Source: Filosporella fistucella (taxonomy: Eukaryota > Ascomycota > Leotiomycetes > Helotiales). From it: a stretch of 64,000 nucleotides of DNA. Shown here piece after piece: positions 11,473 to 21,780 of this stretch (position 1 is its first letter; each line of letters begins with the position of its first letter). The position numbers and the translations under genes were made by a program. The DNA lies in contig JAQJZZ010000017.1 of the NCBI GenBank assembly GCA_030077755.1, forward strand, positions 806,001-870,000, read 5' to 3'. The notes beneath the pieces were generated by a model that was not told where the DNA came from, ran no database searches, and saw nothing but the letters and a program-made list of their open reading frames with translations.

Positions 11473-12350
11473 CTTTCTTAGTAAATAATCGCGTGCATTG
11501 GCTCAGGCAAACACACACTGTGCAAAATAAACAAACTCTGATAGCTGCTTTGTAATTTTGTAGTTACCAGTTTTCCCTCGGAGGTGCTGGCCTAGCCGGA
11601 AAAGAGATCTGGATGTCATGAAATCTGCGAAGACTTTTTATTGTTGCTGTTGCTTGAATTTCGTCTCTGTTTCATTGTGCTCCGATAAGGAGGATAAAGA
11701 AATGGAAAGAGGAAGCCAGACGCAAGTTCGCCATCACCTGACCGCGCTAACCGTTCGGCTGGGGAGGCATTCCTACCCAACCGCTCACCCAACTTGCAGC
11801 GTGGCGATGGACCACATCACTTATCCAAGATTAATTCAACACTGGCTCGTTTTATGAGCCAATGTATGTCTTCGTTACGAGACTTGAGAGTTAGTGGTTC
11901 ATTGCTGCAGCACATCAATGAGGTTGAAAAACGGTTCAAGTGGGATGGCCATACGCCAGTTGTCAAAAGATGAGATATTATTCGCTTCACACCGCTTCTT
12001 AGTGGTGAGACATGAGAGATATCTGCGAATAGAATATGAAACCGTTCTTCGTGCTTCCTAGGTAGTTTTTGGATGGTTTTATGTGAATTTTGCGTCCGAA
12101 GTAAGGGAGGAAAAAGATGTCACTATGTCTAAGTCAGGAACCCGAAGCAGAGGTACAAGGCAACCAGTCTCACATGTTCTGTGTGCTGTCAAGAAGAAAA
12201 CATGATTTTGATATGCGATAGACAGATGCATCAATAATTAAAATAACACCACAGAGCCCATCTCATTTGAACTGATTCTTGTGCGCAACTGAGAATTTCC
12301 CGCTTCACGACTGAGCAAAGGTTTGATAATTTCCCTTACCTGGTGGCATA
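11473..12350. other. gene-free interval, 0.9 kb
   Basis: Divergent upstream region of the kinase-like gene (minus) and the WSC gene (plus). No coding frame stands out and no repeat or RNA gene is visible. A signal-peptide exon for the WSC gene might be expected here, but I could not find one: an in-frame stop lies about 20 bases upstream of its ATG. Confidence 0.45.
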
Positions 12351-13596
12351 ATGTCGAGCCTCTGCACTTTCCCAACACCAGTAAGCTGCGTTCCCGTAGC
12401 GGGAGGTTCATTCTCATGGATGGGCTGTCTCAAAGAACCCCAGATGGGGATATATTCAGGTTATCCTATCACTTCCGACAATAGCATGCAACCCGGCTTC
12501 TATGGATCAGCAACTGAGTGTGTAAAAGCATGCGGGGCAGGATCTTATACATTTGCCAGCATTGAACCTGGATATTGTTTCTGTGGTAACGACATCGATC
12601 CCAATTATCTTACTAGAAACTCCCCTGGATCGTGCAATACTTTCTGCTCAATGATTCCTGGCCAGCTTTGTGGAGGCTATTTTTGGGGTACTGTTTACAG
12701 CGAGGCTTATCAATATATACCTGGTGGCTCTGTTGAATGCCCTGCTCTTGATGCTACAACATCTAGTTCTAGTTCTAGTTTTACAGTCGCAATATCAACA
12801 TCCGCGTCTCCATCAGCTGAGCCTTCAGCTACATTATCAGCAATTCTGAGCTCTTCGGAAGCCGCAATTACGCCCATTGAAAGCACATTCTCAACAATCG
12901 TATCAAGTTCTGCACTCTCGTCAGCAACAAGCCCACCACTCTCCTCTTCATCTCTCACCACCAAGACTGTTACATCAACCAAGAGTTCAACAAGTTCCAT
13001 CTCCCCAACGGGAAGCCGTATGTTTTGCCCACACTACACAAGAAAAATCAACTAACATCGTTATTTTGCAGCATCTTGCCATAACACGACCATAAACTCA
13101 GCATTTGAAGACGGTGTTCTAGCTCCATGGACATCAAACTTTCCAGATTCCATCACTATCACTAACACACCTGTCGCTGATGTGATTCCATTTGCACCTT
13201 CTCAATATGTGCTGTAAGTCTCTCACTCACCATCGCTTCATTAGAGTATCGATTGTTTCCTAATTCTGTATCAGAGCCGCAAACATTGCAGGTGGCCAGA
13301 TCATCACTGTTCAACAAACAGTATCCGTTTGCCCAAGTACTAAATACGCACCCCTGGTATCGTATCAGCTTGCTGTTGATCCGGCTGGAGGGAAGAAAGG
13401 GCCGTTGGTATGTTTGCATTCTAGTTTGCATCCAGGTGGCCGGATCTTGCTTACCAAAGGCAAATAGATATGTACATTCCAATTCTGTGAATTAGTGACT
13501 GGTACCTGTGGCAGAGTGGCGACTATGAGAGCGAAGAAATGGGGCAGCAACAGCCCCCAATTTCGGGCAGGTGTAACACAAACGAGTGCAATGTAA
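12351..13596 (+). CDS. WSC-domain protein with Ser/Thr-rich linker
   Basis: Proposed exons are 12351-13017, 13072-13212, 13275-13407 and 13468-13596. The WSC domain (about residues 22-118) shows the conserved cysteines in GCLKEP, CVKACG, YCFCGND, CNTFC and QLCGGYFWGTVY; WSC domains bind cell-wall polysaccharides. A Ser/Thr-rich linker (about 130-222) of O-glycosylation type follows, then a small C-terminal module beginning SCHNTTINSAFEDGVLAPW that resembles carbohydrate-binding beta-sandwiches found on such proteins. The first three exons keep phase well. The last intron and exon are weaker: an alternative GTAAGT donor at the stop codon would add four different residues after a further intron. 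There is no signal peptide, which is odd for this family; a first exon may be missing. Confidence 0.65.
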
Positions 13597-14175
13597 GTGA
13601 ACGCCCTTCCTTACCTCGTCTTACATAATGCTGGAGGTGCTTCTGTTACAGCAAGTTCTGTTGAATTTTTCAGCTAAACACAGCACGGGAATGGACACTT
13701 TGCTAAAACCTTATCTAGTCTACAGATGAATCTGTTCTGTCCTACTGCTGCAGTTGCGTACGTAGGGAGACTTGTCATGTAATTGACATCAAGATCTGAG
13801 TTGTGTGGTCGAGACGTGAGGAAGCGAAGTTTCTGGGGGGAAGGAGTCAAAGTATCAAGTACTAAAGAGTCACACCGACAAGGCGACGGCTCCGCACCCA
13901 CGTACAAGTACATAAACGGGTCTAAGGCTCACACGCATTACAGGGTAACCCTGCTCAAGAAAGTCATTGAGGTTGACGTGAGTAATTGAAGAATACTATT
14001 GTCTACCATAATCTCGTAGAGCCCTTTTTATTTCTGGAAGCGCGTGTAATATACTTTTGAGATTTATAACAGAGCTATGGAAATATAGCTTCTTTGAACA
14101 CACTTTCCAGATACATCTCAACTCATTCTCCTCATCACCATCCAAAACGCAACACAATTTCATACACTCCATTCA
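13597..14175. other. gene-free interval between convergent genes
   Basis: Sequence between the WSC gene and the PL26 gene, whose 3' ends face each other. It may contain a short alternative last exon of the WSC gene near 13652-13670. Nothing else is supported. Confidence 0.45.
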
Positions 14176-16782
14176 TCAGAGGTATTCCCTAACATTCGCC
14201 AAATTAAAAATAGCACTAACCCCATACCTCGCTGCCTCATTCGTCGTAATCCACGGTGCTTCTTCTCCAGCTGTAAAATACTCCGGAGGCTGAGCCTTGA
14301 TGATACCCCAATCATGATCCCTTCTATACCCATCCGTCTCAAAAAATTGTTTCCAAGCTTCTTTTCCGAGTTCTTCGCTTTTCTCTTCTACAGCTGCTAT
14401 AGCTGTTAATGTTGAGTGACTCTGTCTCCAAGTCGCATGATCAGGGAACTCGAAGCCGAATTCTCTGCGTTGGATATCGTGGCCACCGTTGTAGGCTCTA
14501 CAGTAGGGTAAGAGGGCTTGCTGTTTGAACTTGTTGACGGATTCTGCGTAGTCGTCTTTTGCATAGTCGAGTAGCTCTGTGAAAATTTCTGGGAAGCCGA
14601 AGAGCATTGAGAGATGTGAAATGGCGTGTTTAGGGGTCGGCGGTGGACACTCGAGAATCTCTCCGGTTCCGGGGTTGATTAAGCAGGCGTTGTTCCCGAT
14701 CCCATGTGGAAGCCCTGAGATACCATCTAGGAGTTTCACTATAAGCTCGCGGGAGTGAAGCCAGCCTTTTGTTCGTCTCTCCCATGCTGTTAGCCAGGCG
14801 GCTGCTAGCGGTCCACAGTCGAGACCAATATTCGCCAACGCAAAGCCGTCAGGTATGTCGCCATGAGCTTGTACTTTCCGATGCGAGTCTAAGGTCAAAA
14901 GAGAATTTTGGCATGTTGAAAGCTCGTCAATCAGATCTCCAGTACGCTCATCGCCTGTGAGGTAGAAGTAGATGCGTTTGAAGAGAACATGTGATATGCG
15001 GAGCTGCTTTGAGCTGTCACTCCAGTGCTGAACGCCGTGTCTGGTTCCAAAGCCCTTGAATCGCCCTGAATGATAGACATCCACCTCGGAAGTGTGCTGT
15101 GTCATCGCCTGAGCCATTTTGAAAACATCTGCTCTACCTGTATGCAAGAAATAAAGCCAAAGCCATAGATCTGTAGACAATTCCGAGTTGTCCCAAGCAA
15201 ATCCACCAACATCGTACCTCCAGGCGTGTCGATACGGATCATATGTATGTTGCACATCTCCGTAATCCCAAAATCCATACCAGCGCTGCTGCTCGACTTG
15301 TGCTTGATAGAAGTTGAATAGTGTTTCCAAGTTCTTCTCGACGTCGGACTCGTTTTCTGACGGCGAATAGCCCAGTACCCGATGATTAGGTGCCCAGCTA
15401 CCATGGAACACGCCGGTCGAGTGCATATATTCTGGAGTCGGTACCAGTCGTGGAGGGTCTCGAACAAATGACGAGAAAGCACTCAGATCTTCGTTCGAAG
15501 GTGTAGTGGTATACGGCCTGAGGAAGAGTTGATTTGATCTAGCAATTCCATTCGCCGTCCCAAAACCCGGTTCGTAATCTTCGTATGTCACATCCAGTCC
15601 TTCCAACTGCTTACCGTAAGAGTCCATCCCAAGTCCATCGTGATAAGGTGCCGTTTCGAGAGGTTCGGCAGAAGGAGAGTATAACCAGATAGTAATTGAC
15701 CCTTCATCCTTTGTCAGATCGTCGAGGTCGAGCTGTGTAGGATATCGTTCCCAGAAATTGGCCATTCCAACGGCAAGTCCGCCATGGTCAGCAGAACCGA
15801 CATATGCTGTTCCATCAGCTCTACCTCCTCCTGTGACCTTAACCCATGAGCAGCCCGCCTTTGTCCGCTTTTTCAAATTGAAGCCATCAGAGGATATCTG
15901 GGAGAGCGAATATGCATTCCATGATGGGATGAACCTCTGACCTCTTTTGAAATCGGTCTTCTCCCAATCGTTTTCCGAGAGATTAACGAACTTACCCGCC
16001 GTTTGATCGACTCTCTGCTGCCTTGTTGGGCCGAACCTCAGTCCAGAGAGACCCTGAACTTCTTCCTTCACAATGCCTCCATTTGAACCTCCCAAACGAA
16101 TATGTCTATTGCACAGCTCCGTGTCTCCCAATGGAACTTGGAATCTTAGTCCAAGGGATGTCAAGGGCTCTTCGGCCTCCAAGTCGTGAACGAAAGAGTG
16201 AACAATACTTATGGTAGAGGAATCTTGGTACATGTAGATTCTCACATCAAATGGGAGATGCTCCTTGCCATTAGAGATTGTGACTCCGGATATTTTGATG
16301 AGTAACCGGGAGAACGTCGCGTTCTCTACGCGAACTTCTTTAACAATGGTAGAGTACTCAATTTTGTTTATTGAAGCAACAATTGTAGCTCCCGAACAGA
16401 TATTTCGCCCCTCAAATGACAAGTTTTCAAATAATAGCGAGCTTCCCGAGTTTGAAAGCTTTATCTCCAGACCTGACCTCGCTTTTACAGTGCTACCAAA
16501 TGAAATAGGCACTTCCTCCCTTGAAGATGCTTCTTTGACTGTATAGGTCTCACTAAATTCGATATTTCCGCTGACCGAATGTGCTGTCCATTTCAGCGAG
16601 CCATCAGGCCAAAATGCAATCTCTCGAGAATCCAATGGGTAAGAGATTCCATTCCCCTCAATGTCAAAAGATTGCCCCGCTGGATATTTGCCTTTCGGCC
16701 ATGGCATGCCAAAGGAGACTCCATGAGCAAGTGCTTCCTTGCCTCCTCCGGACTTCAGCCATTTCAAATTCCTGGTTGACAT
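14176..16782 (-). CDS. PL26-type exo-rhamnogalacturonan lyase (PcRGLX-like)
   Basis: Single exon of 868 residues, the size of family PL26 enzymes such as Penicillium chrysogenum PcRGLX. The N-terminal third is a RIFT-type beta domain (FPDGSLKWTAHS near 55-70). The middle is a beta-rich domain. The C-terminal half is an all-alpha toroid with WRYDVGGFAWDN, DVYHSGRFKGFGTRHGVQHW and GLPHGIGNNACL. The family cleaves rhamnogalacturonan I exolytically by beta-elimination, releasing unsaturated galacturonosyl-rhamnose. No signal peptide is present, so an intracellular enzyme acting on imported oligosaccharides is likely. It shares a 0.9-kb promoter with a divergent sugar transporter, which supports that idea. 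I identify the family from memory of its domain layout; catalytic residues are not pinpointed. Confidence 0.75.
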   Translation of the reverse strand: MSTRNLKWLKSGGGKEALAHGVSFGMPWPKGKYPAGQSFDIEGNGISYPLDSREIAFWPDGSLKWTAHSVSGNIEFSETYTVKEASSREEVPISFGSTVKARSGLEIKLSNSGSSLLFENLSFEGRNICSGATIVASINKIEYSTIVKEVRVENATFSRLLIKISGVTISNGKEHLPFDVRIYMYQDSSTISIVHSFVHDLEAEEPLTSLGLRFQVPLGDTELCNRHIRLGGSNGGIVKEEVQGLSGLRFGPTRQQRVDQTAGKFVNLSENDWEKTDFKRGQRFIPSWNAYSLSQISSDGFNLKKRTKAGCSWVKVTGGGRADGTAYVGSADHGGLAVGMANFWERYPTQLDLDDLTKDEGSITIWLYSPSAEPLETAPYHDGLGMDSYGKQLEGLDVTYEDYEPGFGTANGIARSNQLFLRPYTTTPSNEDLSAFSSFVRDPPRLVPTPEYMHSTGVFHGSWAPNHRVLGYSPSENESDVEKNLETLFNFYQAQVEQQRWYGFWDYGDVQHTYDPYRHAWRYDVGGFAWDNSELSTDLWLWLYFLHTGRADVFKMAQAMTQHTSEVDVYHSGRFKGFGTRHGVQHWSDSSKQLRISHVLFKRIYFYLTGDERTGDLIDELSTCQNSLLTLDSHRKVQAHGDIPDGFALANIGLDCGPLAAAWLTAWERRTKGWLHSRELIVKLLDGISGLPHGIGNNACLINPGTGEILECPPPTPKHAISHLSMLFGFPEIFTELLDYAKDDYAESVNKFKQQALLPYCRAYNGGHDIQRREFGFEFPDHATWRQSHSTLTAIAAVEEKSEELGKEAWKQFFETDGYRRDHDWGIIKAQPPEYFTAGEEAPWITTNEAARYGVSAIFNLANVREYL

Positions 16783-17684
16783 TTGGCACAGCTGTTGAGT
16801 TTGTGGCTGCGGTCAGAAGGAGAATAGGGGCCAAGGAAACCCAATTGAGTTACTCCATAGCTTATGAGACAATGTAGGACAGATGAAAGGTGGGGAGAAG
16901 GGCCAAACGACACAGCACGTGATAAGCTGAAATATGGGACTTTATTTCGCATCAAGAGAATCCGAACTTTCGGTAGATGATTCCCCAAAAAAGACGACCC
17001 GCGCCGCATTTTAAATAAGATTGCCTGTGTGTTCGTCACATAGTCGGTTACCAAGGAACTCGAAGCACCACTTCGGTTTATCATTACCCCAGTTTCACGA
17101 CATTCCCCCACAGCCGAACAAGCCGCAATGAGGGGCCCTCAACTCTCCCAAGTAAAATCCATGGGGCTTGCTACGCCAAGTCACGACAAGTATGAACAAG
17201 CATAACTGTAAAGCATTATTGGACAAAATGGTATCTTTAATGGGCCGTACCTTACCAAGAAAAGGGGCGACACCTCTGATATACGAGGGTATTACTCGCC
17301 CAAGACCGTTCCAAGAGAATAGGCGACTGTGCCGAGATATTTCAGTCAAGGGATGTATTTCACCAAGGAAACCAACATAGCTTCGTGGCGTACCATTCCC
17401 CCGGATTGCACCCCGGATTGGGGGATTGTGCCCCGCATCACCCCAAAGAATTCAAAGTTCCAAGAGTCAGACTCCACACCCCGAGATGGGCCCAGACAAC
17501 GAGGAGATTCTTTTTCCCTCCAATAATACATTTACTTGGCGATATTTTTTGTTGGCTTTGCTAGGTATATTATAGGTACGATAGATCGCCCCTTCAATGA
17601 AATATCAGGAAACTTCCTCGACATACTTGTATTTCAACTACTTTTCTTCCCTGGCCCACTAGCAAAGTAGCTACAACCATCACC
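16783..17684. promoter_or_regulatory. divergent promoter of the PL26 and sugar transporter genes
   Basis: Non-coding 0.9 kb between start codons of two divergent genes that are likely co-regulated. It includes a GC-rich cluster of CreA-like motifs at 17398-17436, described separately. No coding frame in it looks real. Confidence 0.6.
17398..17436. promoter_or_regulatory. cluster of CreA-type carbon catabolite repression sites
   Basis: Three matches to the CreA/Mig1 consensus SYGGRG, all read on the minus strand: CCCCGG at 17399-17404, CCCCGG at 17411-17416 and CCCCGC at 17431-17436. The first two lie in a direct repeat (CCCCGGATTG, 12-base spacing). Closely spaced pairs are the form known to be functional in ascomycetes. 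They lie about 250 bases upstream of the transporter start and 620 bases upstream of the lyase start. Confidence 0.55.
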
Positions 17685-19523
17685 ATGGCCCAGAACAAAG
17701 AAGACACCTTTAGCCAGGTGGAAACGAAGCAATCAGAGCAACAGATTGAGGATGTCGACTTCATCAAAGGGGCCCAACGGGCGACTGATGAGGAGCATAC
17801 TATGAGTTTGAGGGAAGGTCTCCGCAAGTATCCAGCAGCTTGTGGATGGTCCCTACTTTTCTCAGCTGCGTTAATTAGTAAGTCATTTCCCTTCTTTTGA
17901 GTCCCCGAATTCTTATCAGGGGAACTGGAGTTATCGTCGCTCTCAGAGAACATGACGCTAACAGAAAGTAGTGGAGGGTTTCGACAAGGCCTTTTTGACA
18001 GCCTTTTTCGCTTTCCCGGAGTTCCAAAAGAGATATGGGTCGTTCCAGCACAAGACCGGCAAATACGAAATTCCTGCAACCATTCAAGCTGGAATTACCA
18101 ATGGTGTCAATGCGGGCCAGATTATCGGACTCCTCATAAACGGTTGGTTGGCTGATAGATTTGGTTATCGCAAGGTTATGTTGGGATGCCTCTTCCTGAT
18201 GGTGTGCTTCATCTTCCTTCAGTTCTTCGCGTCAACCATCTATATGTAAGTGACATCCCTACATCTTACCGCAAAAATTCCCCACACCCCAGTGATCCCG
18301 TCCCTAGCTTGTTATGAAGCTCGCAATGCTGACACAAAATGACCAGGTATATGGGCGCTGGTGTATTATTGGGCATACCGTGGGGTGTTTTCCAAACTCT
18401 TACTACAACATACGCCTCCGAAGTCACCCCCAACGTTCTCCGACCATATCTCACTTCCTTAGTCTCTATGTGCTGGAGTATTGGATATCTCACTGGTACC
18501 TGCACCCTGCGAGGCTTCCTGCAAATGAAAGGACAATGGGCATACCGTATTCCATTCGCTCTGCAATGGGCTCTGCCACTCCCACTTGCGATTGGTATAT
18601 TTTTAGCTCCCGAATCTCCATGGTGGCTATATCGAAAGAATCGAGTCGCAGATGCCGAAAAGTCCCTGCGAAGACTACAATCGAATGTATCTGAGGAGGA
18701 GCTTGCCAACATTATGTCCATGATGGGTTACACGATCCAAATCGAAAACGAGATGCACACTACTTCCTCATACTGGGATCTGTTCAAAGGGACCAATTTG
18801 CGTCGTACTGAAGTCACGGTCTTCACCTATGTCGTCCAGGAACTTTGTGTGCCATTGGTGTCTTACGTTGTATACTTTTTGCAGCAGGCGGGTATTCCCA
18901 CGCCTATGTCGTACAACTTTGGTATCATTCAATATTCTTTGGCTATCGTCGGTGTTGTCATTGCATGGTTCCTCACTCCTCATTTTGGACGACGTACACT
19001 CATTCTCTGCGGTACCTGCTTCATGATGTCGACAACCATGCTCATTGGTTTCCTTGGTATCAAAGACACTAGGAAGCATACCAACTTCGCCTACGCGATT
19101 GGATCCATTCTCATGATTGAGTACTTCGTTTTCTTCATGACTTGTGGCCCTATCATTTATACTGTGGTCACCGAAATTCCATCCACCTACTTGCGAACAA
19201 AGAGTGTAGCGTTGGCTCGAGCGGCGTACAATGTCAACGTCTTGATATACGGCCAGCTTGTGCCTCGCATGATTCAAACAGCCGCTTGGGATTGGGGTGC
19301 CAAGTCTGGTTTCTTTTATGGTGGATGCATGGCTATGGGTCTGATCTGGGCCTACTTCCGTCTTCCCGAGACTAAGGGCCGCACGTTCGCTGAGATTGAT
19401 ATTCTCTTCAAGAATAAGGTCAAGGCCCGTGATTTCGTGAAGATGAAAGTTGATCTCAGTGCCCAGACAGTGGTCATGGAGGGCAAGAAGAACTCTCATG
19501 CGAGCGGTGAAGTTGCCGTGTAA
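17685..19523 (+). CDS. MFS sugar transporter (maltose/alpha-glucoside-type sugar porter)
   Basis: Three exons, 17685-17877, 17969-18245 and 18347-19523, give 548 residues. The first acceptor is chosen as GAAAG at 17964-17968 rather than the ACAG four bases earlier, because it avoids a lysine in the first membrane helix. Sugar-porter signatures are present: EGFDKAFL in helix 1, DRFGYRKVMLG after helix 2, GIPWGVFQTLTTTYASEV in helix 4, PESPWWLYRKNR in the central loop and PETKGRTFAEID at the end. Twelve membrane helices are expected in the plasma membrane. The closest class is MAL/alpha-glucoside:H+ symporters. The head-to-head PL26 gene suggests import of rhamnogalacturonan-derived sugars or oligosaccharides, which is inference. 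Confidence 0.88.
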
Positions 19524-20012
19524 GGAAACCTTCCGGGGAGGGAACTTCTGTAATGTAATTTAAAACTATTGGAGAGAGCAAATGTTTATTTGGCTTTCGT
19601 CATTGAATTTTCAAACTTGACCCTTTGGCTTGGCAGGATCTGCCCACGTGATAATGCCATTCTTGGACGTAGCCTCACCCAGAATAAAACATTGTCATCT
19701 TGCTTCGGACTCGTCATCTCGATCTTGTCTCTCTCTCGGGCACATGGATTGTATTACCAAATTCCACGTGCATCTCTCTAGTGAGAGTCGCTGTACGTAC
19801 TATCTACGGCGCGTATCTTGGCACCTGTCAGCTTACGAGGAGCGAGGTTATGACAGCCATAAGATAGGTACTATCGCGTTGCATCCCTGTATTACCTGTA
19901 GGAATAATTCACATTGATGATCATTGCCATCTTATAAGAGAGAGTCTCGCTCCTCCCCAATTCCCTTTTCTTCTGCTGAAAGCAGGTCCTTCTTCACACC
20001 AAACAAGCGAGC
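19524..20012. other. intergenic region upstream of the SnoaL-like gene
   Basis: 0.5 kb without a credible coding frame, holding the 3' region of the transporter gene and the promoter of the next gene. Pyrimidine-rich sequence precedes the start at 20013. Confidence 0.45.
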
Positions 20013-20456
20013 ATGTCCTCATCACTTCGCGACCAACTTCTCCAAACCGCAAAAGCATATCTCGAAGCTCACAACGATCGCAACATCGATCTCATTCTAG
20101 CCCTCTGCGACGAAAAATGCATTCATCGTGCCGGTCCACCCACAGTCAAAAATCCCGATCGCAATAACGCAGAATACTACACTTTTAATGCCGAGGTCTT
20201 CAAGATGCTGCATAGCTACAAAGCTACCATTATCAGCACCGTGATAGATGAAGTCACCAAGCAGGTCGTTCTGGGTCTAGAGGCAAAGGCGACTGCAGAT
20301 GCGGGGGAGTATGCGAATGAATATATTATTACTTTGGGCATGACGGATGATGGGAAGAAAATCGTTTATCAGTATGACTTTATTGATAGTCAGAAGATGA
20401 TTGAGTGGATTGCTCAGGTGGGAGAACATGCGAAGGAAGTTTGGGAGAATAAGTGA
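20013..20456 (+). CDS. SnoaL/NTF2-like fold protein
   Basis: Single exon, 147 residues, the normal length for the SnoaL-like superfamily. The start LLQTAKAYLEAHNDRNIDLILALCDEKCIHRAGP is the classical helix-helix entry into the alpha+beta barrel cone, and the C-terminal strands end in YQYDFIDSQKMIEWIAQVGEH. Family members are cyclases, isomerases, hydrolases or ligand-binding proteins in secondary or catabolic metabolism, so no reaction can be assigned. It is downstream of the sugar transporter on the same strand, but 0.5 kb away with its own promoter; a link to pectin use is speculative. Confidence 0.75.
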   Translation: MSSSLRDQLLQTAKAYLEAHNDRNIDLILALCDEKCIHRAGPPTVKNPDRNNAEYYTFNAEVFKMLHSYKATIISTVIDEVTKQVVLGLEAKATADAGEYANEYIITLGMTDDGKKIVYQYDFIDSQKMIEWIAQVGEHAKEVWENK

Positions 20457-20824
20457 TATTGGGAACTATGGATGTAGGTAGTTTGAAATAGTGAAGCGTA
20501 TTTCGCGTTAGCTGAGTTGCTGTTCAGGAACTCCAAGCAATTGCCTATAATGGCATGTTTGAATTTCTTTCTCAGTGAAAGGCAACGGAGCAATGTATTA
20601 GACCTTGGAAAGGTTCGAGAAGAATCAGATCCATTTATGTGTCTCAAACACCACTTGACCGACCCCTCTCCTTCTCGCACTTCATTTACACCAAGGACGT
20701 CCATTACTGCTTCCCTGCTTCCCCTGCATGCCCTCATGTATCTGAATCTTTCACAATAATAAATCCAGTTGCATCGTCCAAGATTCATTATAACGCACCA
20801 GACACAATCTCTCCAGCGCAATGC
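20457..20824. other. intergenic region between convergent genes
   Basis: About 370 bases between the stop codons of the SnoaL-like gene and the small membrane protein gene. Nothing is recognised. Confidence 0.45.
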
Positions 20825-21232
20825 CTAAAACGGCGTAACAGGGGGCACATAAGTACTCTTCACCTGCGGTGTCGCCACCACCCCTTCCTTATTCCCAACT
20901 CCCTGACCAAGTTCCACATCTCCCTCTCCACTCTCATATGCCGTTTCTTCAGCCAGCTCTCTCTGTCTCCTTCTCTCGTCGTATTCGGCTGCATCCATTG
21001 CATTGCCTCGTGTCCATGCGCGAGGAAACCACCAGCAGATGAATATGAACATGCATACTGCGACTACAGCGAGGATCGCTACAGGAATGACGACCTAGGT
21101 GAGCAATTAGTATATATGTCATATTGGAAAGGGTTGCGAGGGTGTGCTTGTTGTAGAGAGGTGATATTTGAATGTTTGCCACTTGCGATTCTGGTGACTG
21201 GGGGGGATTGTTCATACCACATTGTTGGTCAT
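20825..21232 (-). CDS. small single-pass membrane protein
   Basis: Two exons, 21232-21218 (15 nt, MTNNV) and 21094-20825, give 94 residues. The intron is 123 nt with a GTATGA donor and CTAG acceptor. The splice produces a clean hydrophobic segment, VVVIPVAILAVVAVCMFIFI, followed by CWWFPRAWTRG and a charged, acidic C-terminal tail. The topology suggests a short N-terminus outside and a cytosolic tail; the positive residues just after the helix agree. The family is not recognised, but this type of miniature membrane protein is conserved-looking: the helix, tryptophan-rich boundary and charged DERRRQRELAEE helix are unlikely by chance. The 5-codon first exon makes it easy to miss. Confidence 0.6.
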
Positions 21233-21780
21233 TGTAGTTGCGTCTATACAAATAGATAATTTAAAATGAAAGGATTTTATACGAAGCTTCGTAGAGGTTT
21301 TAATCGAGAACGATGGATGTCGCGTTAAAGAGTTCTCCAAACAATTAATCCAGACGAATTCACAGAGTCGTCGACGTCGTAGAAGTCACTCCAAAGAAAA
21401 CAAGCTTTTTGGATGCGGGGAGACTTTTAGTATGCGATGAACCACTAGTCTGGGGTAATGGAGCAGATAAGATGTTGCGCACTAGATCTTCAATCTAGCG
21501 GCAGGACACATCCGGATGGTTTGTATTGGTTGATAAACTTAACTAAATCCTCGGCTTCGGCCCTTCTCTAGCTTTGATGAATGTCAGATCGGTCGGGACC
21601 GAATAAATGAGGTTAGCATTGGGAGGAAGGATCGAGATAGTGTAAGTATGTGTGGGTTGGTGGCAGGCTAGATTTGTGGTTTGGTAGCCAATTGAATGTT
21701 TACTTATCAACAGCTACATAATTTTTACACACTGTCCGAGTCCGAGAGTCCATGACTATGATCCAAAAACGTCACATCTC
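21233..21780. other. intergenic region
   Basis: 0.55 kb between the small membrane protein start and the stop of the Hsp70-like gene. No coding frame, repeat or RNA gene is recognised. Confidence 0.45.

Noticed and set aside
18768..19499. 243-codon minus-strand frame opposite the sugar transporter
   Set aside because: It is antisense to well-conserved transporter coding sequence and shows no family motif.
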